A stretch of DNA of 20,109 nt from Lysobacterales bacterium. GTDB lineage: Bacteria; Pseudomonadota; Gammaproteobacteria; Xanthomonadales; S139-57. Of the stretch, positions 1 through 7,334 are shown one piece after another. A program made the position numbers and the translations under genes. The stretch spans positions 1 through 20,109 of the forward strand of contig JALWTZ010000240.1 of NCBI GenBank assembly GCA_026993285.1, in the 5' to 3' direction. Under the pieces are notes generated by a model, which did no database searches, was not told the origin of the DNA, and worked only from the letters and a program-made list of their open reading frames with translations. Position 1 is the stretch's first letter; each line of letters starts with the position of its first letter.

Positions 1-1805
1 CCCTGTACGGCCATGTGGTACTGGACTGGCCGGTGTACAACCAAAACCTGTACACCTGGATGGCAACAGGAAACTACAGTTTTCATATCGGTTTTCTGGT
101 GGACCATCTCACCGTGCTGATGATGAGCGTGGTGACTTTTGTCTCCCTGATGGTGCATGTCTACACCATTGGCTACATGCATGATGACCCCGGTTACCAG
201 CGCTTTTTCAGCTATATCTCCCTGTTCACCTTCTCCATGCTGGTGCTGGTGATGGCCAATAACTTCCTGCAGCTGTTCGTCGGCTGGGAGGCCGTGGGAC
301 TGGTGTCCTACCTGCTGATCGGCTTCTGGTTCAAGCGGGAGACGGCGGTGACGGCCAACATGAAGGCCTTTCTGGTCAACCGGGTGGGGGATTTCGGCTT
401 TTTGCTGGGCATTGCCGGGGTGCTGATGGTCTTCGGCAGCCTGGACTATGCCAGCGTGTTCGCCGCCGCACCCGCTCACGCGGATGAGACGGTGAACTGG
501 CTGGGTAGCAGCCCCTGGTCGGTGATGACCATCCTCTGCCTGCTGCTGTTCGTGGGGGCCATGGGCAAGTCGGCCCAGGTACCGCTGCATGTGTGGCTGC
601 CCGATTCCATGGAAGGCCCCACGCCCATTTCGGCGTTGATCCATGCCGCCACCATGGTGACGGCGGGCATTTTCATGGTGGCGCGCATGTCGCCCCTGTA
701 CGAGCTTTCCGAAACCGCGCTGAGCGTGATTCTGGTCATCGGTGCCATTACCGCCCTGTTCATGGGGCTGGTGGGGCTGGTGCAGAACGACATCAAGCGG
801 GTGGTGGCCTATTCCACCCTGTCGCAGCTGGGTTACATGACGGTGGCCCTGGGTGCTTCCGCCTATTCCGCCGCCATTTTTCACCTGATGACCCACGCCT
901 TCTTCAAGGCGCTGCTGTTTCTGGGTGCCGGCTCGGTCATCATCGCCATGCACCACGAGCAGGCCATGCGCAAGATGGGTGGCTTGCGCAAGTACATGCC
1001 CTGGACTTTCCTTACCGCGTGGATCGGCACCCTGGCGCTGACCGGCATGCCCGGTTTCTCCGGCTTTTTCTCCAAGGATGCCATCATCGAGGCGGTTCAC
1101 CATGCCGAGCGCGCCGGCAGCGATTTTGCCTACGTTTCGGTATTGCTGGGCGTACTGATTACCGCGCTCTACAGTTTCCGCATGATCTACCTGACCTTCC
1201 ACGGCCAGGAGCGCATGGATGAAGCCACGCGCAGCCACCTGCACGAAAGCCCCTGGGTGGTGACCCTGCCACTGGTGGTGCTGGCCGTGCCTTCGGTGGC
1301 TATCGGCTGGCTGACTTTCGAACCCATCCTGTTTGGCGATTTCTTCGAAGGTGTGATTTTCGTGCAGCCGGCCAATGATGTGCTGGCACGCATGGGTGAG
1401 GAGGTGCATGGTGGGCTGGCCTTTGTGTTGCATGGCCTGACTGGTGTGCCCTTCTTCCTGGCCTTGGCCGGTTTCGCCGTGGCCAGCTGGATCTACCTGA
1501 AGCAGCCGGAACTGGCCGACCGTATTGCACGCCTGTTTGCGCCGCTGGTGAAATTGCTGGAGCGCAAGTACTTCATGGATGATTTGTACATGAAATTACT
1601 GGCCGGCCTGGGCCGTGCCAGTGGCACCGTCTTGTGGAAGGCGGGTGACCAGACGGTGATCGATGGCCTGCTGGTCAATGGTTCCGCCAAAACCGTGGGT
1701 TTTGTGGCCGGTGTGCTGCGCCATGTGCAGACTGGCCGTATCTATCATTATGTTTTCGCCATGCTGGCGGGTGTGGTGGTGCTTGCCGCCCACTTCCTGT
1801 TCTGA
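1..1805 (+). CDS. nuoL: NADH-quinone oxidoreductase subunit L (5' partial)
   Basis: This is the large antiporter-like membrane subunit of respiratory complex I, which couples NADH:quinone electron transfer to proton pumping across the inner membrane. The reading frame is already open at base 3 and its first codons (L-Y-G-H) fit NuoL, so the GTG at 15 is internal and the N-terminus lies outside the window, probably about 50-60 residues away (E. coli NuoL is 613 residues). Counting from codon 15, the conserved TM5 glutamate is E92 (GWEAVGLVSY), the TM7 lysine is K185 (MGKSAQVPLH), and H210 sits in LIHAATM; FFKALLFLGAGS carries the TM12 lysine region. Many hydrophobic segments follow, with a C-terminal stretch that fits the lateral helix and final anchor. 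It precedes nuoM by 12 bases in the usual L-M-N order. Identity is near certain; only the 5' end is missing. Confidence 0.97.
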   Translation, partial: LYGHVVLDWPVYNQNLYTWMATGNYSFHIGFLVDHLTVLMMSVVTFVSLMVHVYTIGYMHDDPGYQRFFSYISLFTFSMLVLVMANNFLQLFVGWEAVGLVSYLLIGFWFKRETAVTANMKAFLVNRVGDFGFLLGIAGVLMVFGSLDYASVFAAAPAHADETVNWLGSSPWSVMTILCLLLFVGAMGKSAQVPLHVWLPDSMEGPTPISALIHAATMVTAGIFMVARMSPLYELSETALSVILVIGAITALFMGLVGLVQNDIKRVVAYSTLSQLGYMTVALGASAYSAAIFHLMTHAFFKALLFLGAGSVIIAMHHEQAMRKMGGLRKYMPWTFLTAWIGTLALTGMPGFSGFFSKDAIIEAVHHAERAGSDFAYVSVLLGVLITALYSFRMIYLTFHGQERMDEATRSHLHESPWVVTLPLVVLAVPSVAIGWLTFEPILFGDFFEGVIFVQPANDVLARMGEEVHGGLAFVLHGLTGVPFFLALAGFAVASWIYLKQPELADRIARLFAPLVKLLERKYFMDDLYMKLLAGLGRASGTVLWKAGDQTVIDGLLVNGSAKTVGFVAGVLRHVQTGRIYHYVFAMLAGVVVLAAHFLF

Positions 1806-1817
1806 TCCGGGGTACGC

Positions 1818-3329
1818 ATGAACAACTGGCCTTTGTTGAGTTTGCTGATCTGGCTGCCCATGGTGGGTGGCCTGGTGGTGATGTTCCTGCGTGATGAGCG
1901 TCAGGGGCTGGCCCGCTGGCTGTCCTTGCTGGTTACGGTGGTGGTTTTCCTGCTCAGCCTGCAATTGTGGGCGGGCTTCGACAACCAGCAGGCGGGCATG
2001 CAGTTCGTGGAGCAGGTGGCCTGGGTGCCTGCCATCCAGGCCCAGTACCACCTGGGTATAGACGGTATCGCGCTGCCATTGATTCTGATGACCACGCTGG
2101 TCATGGTGCTGGTGGTACTGGCCGGCTGGCATGTGGAGCGCCGTATCGAGCAGTTCCTGGCCGCCTTCCTGATGCTGGAAGGCTTCATGATCGGTGTGTT
2201 CTGCGCGCTGGATGCCCTGCTGTTCTATGTGTTCTTCGAGGGCATGCTCATTCCCATGTTCCTGATTATCGGTATCTGGGGCGGGCCCAACCGGGTGTAT
2301 GCCACGCTGAAGTTCTTTCTCTATACCTTCTTCGGCTCGGTGTTCATGCTCATCGGGCTGATTTATCTCTACCTGAAGACCGGTTCCTGGGCTTTGAGCG
2401 ACTGGTATGTCGAGCCCTTGAACATGCAGGAGCAGATCTGGCTGTTTCTTGCTTTCCTGCTGGCCTTTGCGGTCAAGATTCCCATGTGGCCGGTGCATAC
2501 CTGGCTGCCGGATGCCCACGTGGAAGCGCCCACCGCCGGTTCGGTGGTGCTGGCGGCGGTGATGCTGAAGATTGGCGGTTTCGGCTTTATCCGCTTCAGC
2601 CTGCCGGTGACCCCGGATGCCTCGCAGGAGCTGGCCTGGCTGATGATCACCCTGTCGCTGATCGCCGTGGTCTATGTGGGGCTGGTGGCGCTGGTGCAGG
2701 CGGACATGAAAAAGCTGATCGCCTATTCCTCCATTTCCCACATGGGCTTTGTCACCCTGGGGCTGTTCGTACTGCTGGGCGCGCTGGCCGACCCGGCCCG
2801 CCAGGATGCCCTGCGACTGGCCATGGGGGGGGCGGTAGTGCAAATGATTTCCCACGGTTTCGTTTCCGCCGCCATGTTCCTGGGAGTGGGCGTGCTCTAT
2901 GACCGCATGCACACGCGCATGATCAAGGATTACGGTGGCGTGGCCCAGGTGATGCCCTGGTTCACCCTGTTTGCCGTCTTTTTTGCTATGGCCAATTCCG
3001 GCCTGCCCGGCACTTCCGGTTTCGTGGGGGAATTCATGGTGATTCTGGCCAGCTTCCAGGCGGGTTTCTGGCTGGCCTTCCTGGCGGCCACCACCCTGAT
3101 TCTGGGTGCGGCCTATACCCTGTGGATGGTCAAGCGGGTGATGTTTGGCGAGATACACAACCCGGAAGTGAAGAAGCTGGAGGATATTGGCAGCCGTGAA
3201 GCCGTCATGCTGACGGTACTGGCCGTGCTGGTACTGGCCATTGGTGTCTGGCCGGAACCACTGCTGGACATGATGAATGCTTCCGTAACCCATTTGATTG
3301 AACTGGCTGCCCACAGCAAGCTGGGCTGA
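1818..3329 (+). CDS. nuoM: NADH-quinone oxidoreductase subunit M
   Basis: This 503-residue protein is the second antiporter-like proton-pumping subunit of complex I in the inner membrane. The ATG at 1818 lies 12 bases after the nuoL stop, with a G-rich but weak ribosome site (CCGGGG) between them. The family's key charged residues are in place: E141 in FFEGMLIPMF (E. coli E144), K220 in FAVKIPMWPVHTWLPDAH (E. coli K234), and a conserved lysine in the QADMKKLIAYSSISH loop. Length and the roughly fourteen hydrophobic stretches match the family. nuoN begins 15 bases after the stop (ATG 3345), so the three genes are surely co-transcribed. No anomaly seen. Confidence 0.98.
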   Translation: MNNWPLLSLLIWLPMVGGLVVMFLRDERQGLARWLSLLVTVVVFLLSLQLWAGFDNQQAGMQFVEQVAWVPAIQAQYHLGIDGIALPLILMTTLVMVLVVLAGWHVERRIEQFLAAFLMLEGFMIGVFCALDALLFYVFFEGMLIPMFLIIGIWGGPNRVYATLKFFLYTFFGSVFMLIGLIYLYLKTGSWALSDWYVEPLNMQEQIWLFLAFLLAFAVKIPMWPVHTWLPDAHVEAPTAGSVVLAAVMLKIGGFGFIRFSLPVTPDASQELAWLMITLSLIAVVYVGLVALVQADMKKLIAYSSISHMGFVTLGLFVLLGALADPARQDALRLAMGGAVVQMISHGFVSAAMFLGVGVLYDRMHTRMIKDYGGVAQVMPWFTLFAVFFAMANSGLPGTSGFVGEFMVILASFQAGFWLAFLAATTLILGAAYTLWMVKRVMFGEIHNPEVKKLEDIGSREAVMLTVLAVLVLAIGVWPEPLLDMMNASVTHLIELAAHSKLG

Positions 3330-3333
3330 AGAC

Positions 3334-3337
3334 AGGA
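3334..3337 (+). promoter_or_regulatory. Ribosome binding site that sets the nuoN start
   Basis: AGGA at 3334-3337 lies 7 bases before the ATG at 3345 but only 1 base before the ATG at 3339. The spacing favours 3345. This is inference from spacing only. Confidence 0.6.
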
Positions 3338-3344
3338 AATGACC

Positions 3345-4787
3345 ATGAACTGGTATCAAGCGCTGACAATGATCCTGCCCGAAATCATCATGCTGGCCAT
3401 GGCCTGTGTGCTGTTGATGCTGCAGGCTTTCCTGCCGGAACGTCGCAAGGGGCTGATTCATATCCTTGCACTGGTGACATTGGCACTGGTGGCCATCCTG
3501 ACCATGCGCCCTTATCTGGTGGGCAGCCCGGTGTGGCCGGAAAGCATTCTGCAGGGCGCCTTTGTGCGTGATCGTGCCGGTGACCTGATGAAGGTGTTTG
3601 TGGAGATCGTGGCGTTTCTGGCGCTGGTCTACGGCAAGCAGTACTTTCGTGTCTGGCAGGAGAAGGCGGAAGACTTCTACATCCTGGTGATCCTGTCGGT
3701 ATTTGGCATGATGGTGATGATTTCCGCCGCCAACCTGCTGACGCTGTATCTGGGGCTGGAAACCCTGGCGCTGGCTTCCTATGCTGCGGTGGCCATGTTC
3801 CGCAAGATCGGCCTGAGCGTGGAGGCGGCAGTGAAGTATTTTGTCATGGGAGCCGTGGCTTCGGGCATGCTGCTCTATGGCATGTCTCTGCTGTATGGGG
3901 CCACGGGTAGCTTGCAGCTGAGTGAGATTCGTACAGCTGTAGCGGCCTTGCCGGCCCATGATCCCCTGTTGCTGCTGGCACTGGTCTTCCTGTTGGTGGG
4001 CCTGGCCTTCAAGCTGGGTGCCGTGCCATTCCACATGTGGTTGCCGGATGTATACGAGGGTGCTCCAGCCGCTGTGATGAGTTTTATCGCCAGTGCGCCC
4101 AAGATCGCCGGTTTTGCCATCCTCTACCGGGTGCTGGTGGATGGTCTGGCCCCCATGGCCGGGCAATGGCAAGGCATTGTGGCTTTGCTGGCGTTGTTGT
4201 CCATGGGCCTGGGGAATGTGGTGGCCATCGCCCAGAGCAATGTGAAGCGCATGTTGGCCTATTCCACCATTTCCCATGTGGGCTTTCTTTTACTGGGCAT
4301 GCTTTCCGGTACGGCAGGCTACACGGCTTCTCTGTTTTACGCCCTGACCTATGCCTTGATGAGCGTTGGTGCCTTTGGGCTTCTGATGCTGCTCTCTGCG
4401 CGTGGCCAGGAAGCCGAGACACTGGATGACCTCAAGGGCTTGAATCAGCGTGCACCCTGGCTGGCGCTGATGATGGCCTTTCTGATGGCTTCCATGGCCG
4501 GGGTGCCGCCGTTTGTCGGGTTCTTTGGCAAATTGTATGTTCTGCAGTCGGCTGTGGAAGCTGGGCAGATCTGGCTGGCCATTGCTGCGGTACTGTTTGC
4601 CGTGATGGGCGCCTACTACTATCTGCGGGTGATCAAGGTCATGTACTTTGATGCCAGTGAAAATGAACAATTCGTGTCCTTGCCTCTGGATGCACAGGCC
4701 GCTATCAGCATCAGCGGTACGGCGCAGCTGTTACTGGGGGTTTTTGCCGGCCCCCTGATGAGCCTCTGTGTCTGGGCAATGAGCTGA
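3345..4787 (+). CDS. nuoN: NADH-quinone oxidoreductase subunit N
   Basis: This is the third antiporter-like membrane subunit of complex I (480 residues from the chosen start), next to the quinone-side subunits in the membrane arm. From M1 at 3345, the TM5 glutamate is E139 (GLETLALASYA), K223 lies in GLAFKLGAVPFHMWLPD, and K253 in SAPKIAGF; SNVKRMLAYSTISHVGF is the usual repeat loop. The frame also allows an in-frame ATG at 3339 (two residues longer), but AGGA at 3334-3337 is correctly spaced only for 3345. nuoN is normally the last gene of the nuo operon. A hairpin follows the stop and unrelated pilus genes begin 123 bases later, so this looks like the operon end. Confidence 0.97.
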   Translation: MNWYQALTMILPEIIMLAMACVLLMLQAFLPERRKGLIHILALVTLALVAILTMRPYLVGSPVWPESILQGAFVRDRAGDLMKVFVEIVAFLALVYGKQYFRVWQEKAEDFYILVILSVFGMMVMISAANLLTLYLGLETLALASYAAVAMFRKIGLSVEAAVKYFVMGAVASGMLLYGMSLLYGATGSLQLSEIRTAVAALPAHDPLLLLALVFLLVGLAFKLGAVPFHMWLPDVYEGAPAAVMSFIASAPKIAGFAILYRVLVDGLAPMAGQWQGIVALLALLSMGLGNVVAIAQSNVKRMLAYSTISHVGFLLLGMLSGTAGYTASLFYALTYALMSVGAFGLLMLLSARGQEAETLDDLKGLNQRAPWLALMMAFLMASMAGVPPFVGFFGKLYVLQSAVEAGQIWLAIAAVLFAVMGAYYYLRVIKVMYFDASENEQFVSLPLDAQAAISISGTAQLLLGVFAGPLMSLCVWAMS

Positions 4788-4910
4788 GTTTCTGCCCCGC
4801 TGAACCGGGGCGGGGCATGCCAACCTGCTGAATACGCCGCTGATCCTGCCTTTCCGGCCTCCTGTCTGCTAATCTCTTGTTTGGGATTCTTGTGCAGTTA
4901 GGATAAGGCT
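4788..4910 (+). other. nuoN-fimU intergenic region
   Basis: These 123 bases hold the hairpin after nuoN, the fimU ribosome site (AGGA, 4900-4903), and no clear sigma-70 promoter. A weak sigma-54-like element is visible: GG at 4856-4857 and GC at 4868-4869 are exactly 10 bases apart, but most flanking consensus bases are missing. The pilus operon promoter therefore remains undetermined. Confidence 0.4.
4794..4816 (+). terminator. GC-rich hairpin after nuoN, no T-tract
   Basis: GCCCCGC at 4794-4800 can pair with GCGGGGC at 4810-4816 (7 bp, 9-base loop). Alternatively GCCCCG at 4794-4799 pairs with CGGGGC at 4806-4811 (6-base loop). It sits 6 bases after the nuoN stop, a typical place for a terminator. 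The bases after it (ATGCCAACCTGC) are not T-rich, so it may be a weak terminator, a transcript-end stabiliser, or a site of partial read-through into the pilus genes. Confidence 0.45.
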
Positions 4911-5429
4911 ATGAAAAGAGCAAGCGGTTTTACCATCATCGAACTGATCGTGGCTGTGGCCATTGCCGCCATTCTTCTGGGGCTGGGCGCGCCATCCATG
5001 CGGACCTATCTGGAAAACCAGAAGGTAACCGCTGTCATGAACACCATTTCCTCCGGTATCAATCTGGCCCGATCCACGGCTGTGGAAAGTCGGCAGCCTG
5101 TGGGCGTGTGCTCGACCACCAATGGCACGACTTGTGCCGGGGTGGCGGACTGGGATCGTGGCTGGATGGTGTGGGTGGACAGTGATCAGAGTGGAGATTT
5201 CACAGCCGGTGTGGACGAGATTGTGCGTGTCGATGTCAATCAGGAATCCAACATGACGGTTACTGCCAATATCAACCGGCTGGTGTACTCCCCTTCCGGT
5301 TTGCTCACGCCCATGCCCGGTGCTGTAGAGAGCATCACCATCTGCAAGGCGGATGCTACCTATCAGGGTGTGGTGACGGTATTGCCATCCGGCCAGGTCA
5401 ACAGCAAGCGGGAGACAAGCGCATGTTGA
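4911..5429 (+). CDS. fimU: GspH/FimT-family minor pilin, FimU position
   Basis: This is a 172-residue minor type IV pilin. It has a 6-residue positively charged leader ending in G6, then a class III prepilin site (G^FTIIEL) with E5 of the mature protein and a hydrophobic helix (FTIIELIVAVAIAAILLGLGAPSM). Prepilin peptidase PilD should cleave after G6 and methylate the new N-terminus in the inner membrane. The rest fits the GspH fold: ARSTAVESRQPVGVC and a DWDRGWMVWVD segment are typical. A cysteine lies at the extreme C-terminus. AGGA at 4900-4903 is 7 bases before the ATG. It overlaps pilV by 7 bases. Position upstream of pilV suggests FimU rather than FimT; the two are close homologues and I cannot separate them by sequence. 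The role is priming pilus assembly and linking PilVWX/PilY1 to the pilus. Confidence 0.88.
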   Translation: MKRASGFTIIELIVAVAIAAILLGLGAPSMRTYLENQKVTAVMNTISSGINLARSTAVESRQPVGVCSTTNGTTCAGVADWDRGWMVWVDSDQSGDFTAGVDEIVRVDVNQESNMTVTANINRLVYSPSGLLTPMPGAVESITICKADATYQGVVTVLPSGQVNSKRETSAC

Positions 5430-5923
5430 AACAGCGTGGTGTAAGTATGATCGAGGTTTTGGTAACGCTGCTGGTCACTGCGGTGGGGCTGTTGGGTGTG
5501 GCTTCATTGCAAATGAACGCAGTAAAAAACACGCGTGAATCACAGATGCGCTCCATTGCCACGGTACTGGCCCATGACATGGCTGAACGCATGCGCAGCA
5601 ATCTGGTCGGCCTGAGTGTGCCCAACCAGTATTACGACCAGATGGATGGTACAGCAACAGCAACCGATTGCAGGGCCGGTGCCTGCTCGCCAGACCAGCT
5701 GGCCCAGTATGACTATTGGGAATGGAGCCAGCAATTAAATAATTTGCTGCCATTGGGTACGGGTGTGGTTTGTATTGACAGCACGCCCAACGATGGTGTC
5801 GATGGGAATGGACAGTGTGATGTCAACCTGGCGATACCCGCCACCTATGCCATCAAGATTTTCTGGGATGAGGATGGCGATGGTGTACGTGAATCCCGCT
5901 TTGTTACCAAGGTGCTGCCATGA
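5423..5923 (+). CDS. pilV: Type IV pilus minor pilin PilV
   Basis: This 166-residue minor pilin starts at an ATG inside the end of the upstream gene (7-base overlap), which suggests translational coupling. The leader ends MLKQRG, followed by VSMIEVLVTLL: a class III site with E5 of the mature protein. The hydrophobic helix then runs into the PilV-typical stretch GLLGVASLQMNAVKNTRESQ. The motif AHDMAERMRSN is a strong PilV family mark. Four cysteines in the globular part (TDCRAGAC, VVCID and GQCDV) could form disulfides in the periplasm. The tail DEDGDGVRESRF is acidic, like a calcium loop. It is followed by pilW with an ATGA overlap. PilV belongs to the PilVWX core that holds PilY1. Confidence 0.92.
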   Translation: MLKQRGVSMIEVLVTLLVTAVGLLGVASLQMNAVKNTRESQMRSIATVLAHDMAERMRSNLVGLSVPNQYYDQMDGTATATDCRAGACSPDQLAQYDYWEWSQQLNNLLPLGTGVVCIDSTPNDGVDGNGQCDVNLAIPATYAIKIFWDEDGDGVRESRFVTKVLP

Positions 5924-6681
5924 ACGCACGATACGGTAACCAAAGGGGCTTTTCCCTGATCGAATTGATGGTGGCCATGGTGCTGGGTGTGGTCCTGATG
6001 CTGGGTGTGGTCAATATTTTCTCCAGCGTGCGTGCCAGCACACAACTGGAACAGAATCTTTCTCGCATGCAGGAAAACGGCCGCTTTCTGATGAACTTCA
6101 TGCTCAAGGAACTGCATGAAGCCGGCTATGCAGGCCCACCGGGGCAGGAGCTGACGCTGGATCCGATTTCCAAACCCTCCAATGGGGTGACCAATGATGG
6201 CGGTGGCACGGCAGCGGATACCATCGAGGTCAACTACGCCTCCGACTACAATTGCGCCGGTACCGCGCAGGGCTTCTTCGCCCTGAAAACGGTCAGTTTC
6301 AGCTGGTCGCCAGATGTAGACCCAACGGCAAATACCTCACCGGGCATCACCTGGACCTGTACCTTCAATGGCGTGGTGGAAGTCAATAATCAGGCCTTGG
6401 CGGATGGTGTGGAAACCTTCCAGGTGCTCTACGGCGAGGATACCGACGATGACAGTGCGCCCAACCAGTTTGTGGATGCCGGTTCCGTGGCGAACTGGAA
6501 CAAAGTGGTATCACTGGAGGTCGGGATCATCGTGCAGTCGCAAGACACCAAACTTGCCCTGACCACGGGTACGCCAGCGCCCATTCCCTTGCTGGGGCAG
6601 AATTTCAATGCATCCGCTGAACAGCGGTTACAAAAACCCTTTATGACCACCATTGCCCTTCGCAATGTCATCAATATGTGA
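5920..6681 (+). CDS. pilW: Type IV pilus minor pilin PilW
   Basis: This 253-residue minor pilin begins at an ATG that overlaps the pilV stop (ATGA, 5920-5923). The 10-residue leader ends in NQRG, then FSLIELMVAMVLG, a full class III cleavage site with E5. FSRMQENGRFLMNFMLKELHEAGY-like residues after the membrane helix (SRMQENGRFLMNFML then KELHEAGYAG) are the family signature. The globular domain has cysteines in DYNCAG and WTCTFN, and a run of acidic residues in GEDTDDDSAPNQF. PilW is the largest of the small minor pilins in this operon, as in Pseudomonas. It is thought to form the tip complex with PilV, PilX and PilY1. Confidence 0.92.
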   Translation: MNARYGNQRGFSLIELMVAMVLGVVLMLGVVNIFSSVRASTQLEQNLSRMQENGRFLMNFMLKELHEAGYAGPPGQELTLDPISKPSNGVTNDGGGTAADTIEVNYASDYNCAGTAQGFFALKTVSFSWSPDVDPTANTSPGITWTCTFNGVVEVNNQALADGVETFQVLYGEDTDDDSAPNQFVDAGSVANWNKVVSLEVGIIVQSQDTKLALTTGTPAPIPLLGQNFNASAEQRLQKPFMTTIALRNVINM

Positions 6682-6689
6682 GTGTAGCC

Positions 6690-7313
6690 ATGCATGCTTT
6701 TAACCAACGCGGCAGTGCCCTGTTCATTTCCCTGATCCTACTGGTAGGCATCACGCTGATCGGGCTTTCTTCCATGAGCTCCAGCATCATGCAGGAGAAG
6801 ATGGCCAACAACTTCCGCCAGGAAGACCTGGCCTTTCAATCCGCCGCTTCAGCCATGCGCTGGGCCGAATTCTGGCTGCTGGGGCAGAAAACACGCCCGG
6901 AGCCTTCGGATTGCATGGTTGCGTCCGCTGGGTCAACCGGTGGTACTGCAACAGCGGGTGGTTGCTCGCCCGATGTGGATGCTGTACTGGCGAAAGACAG
7001 TTTTGCAGAAACACCACCGGAAAAGATGAGTGAAAGCTGGTGGATGAACCATGCACGTGAGTTTGGAAAATTGTATGAAAACTGGGGCACTGCGAGTGCA
7101 GGCACGCAATGGAAGTTGCCGGGGCTGGCAAAACAACCGCGGTATGCCATCGAAGAGATGGCACGCGTCAAGTTTGGTTCCGGGCTGGAAGGTGCCGACA
7201 TGGTTCAGAACTACATCTTTGTTTACCGGGTGGCCTCTGCCGGTGTGGGAGAAGTCGACACGGGTACCGCCGTGGTGGAATCACATTTCGTGCGCCGTTA
7301 CGGCTCCAATTGA
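6690..7313 (+). CDS. pilX: Type IV pilus assembly protein PilX
   Basis: This 207-residue pseudopilin is taken from the ATG at 6690, with GTGAG 7 bases upstream. A GTG at 6678, overlapping the pilW stop, would add four residues and cannot be excluded. The leader MHAFNQRG precedes SALFISLILLVGITLIGLSSM. The position-5 glutamate found in the other pilins is absent, as is usual for PilX, which resembles GspK. SSSIMQEKMANNFRQEDLAFQ is cut here into its parts: IMQEKMANNFRQ is the PilX hallmark, followed by AFQSAASAM. Two cysteines (SDCMV and GGCSP) lie in the globular part. It is followed after 21 bases by pilY1. PilX helps form the tip complex and links to PilY1. Confidence 0.9.
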   Translation: MHAFNQRGSALFISLILLVGITLIGLSSMSSSIMQEKMANNFRQEDLAFQSAASAMRWAEFWLLGQKTRPEPSDCMVASAGSTGGTATAGGCSPDVDAVLAKDSFAETPPEKMSESWWMNHAREFGKLYENWGTASAGTQWKLPGLAKQPRYAIEEMARVKFGSGLEGADMVQNYIFVYRVASAGVGEVDTGTAVVESHFVRRYGSN

Positions 7314-7321
7314 TCCCTGAC

Positions 7322-7328
7322 GGGAGGA
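7322..7328 (+). promoter_or_regulatory. Strong ribosome binding site that points pilY1 to a GTG start
   Basis: GGGAGGA at 7322-7328 directly abuts the ATG at 7329, leaving no spacer, but stands 6 bases before the in-frame GTG at 7335. The GTG is therefore the better start. The difference is two residues. Confidence 0.6.
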
Positions 7329-7334
7329 ATGATC

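Noticed and set aside
593..1222. A 209-codon forward frame inside nuoL
   Set aside because: It is an out-of-frame Arg/His/Gly-rich shadow of nuoL, with no start signal.
1596..4277. A 893-codon open frame on the reverse strand opposite nuoL-nuoM-nuoN
   Set aside because: The translation is a His/Gln/Gly-rich low-complexity product, the expected mirror of Leu/Val-rich membrane protein codons. It has no domain, and three confident genes occupy the other strand.
4877..4904. TTGTTT / TAGGAT as a sigma-70 promoter for fimU
   Set aside because: The -10 would overlap the ribosome site and transcription would start at the ATG, which makes it implausible.
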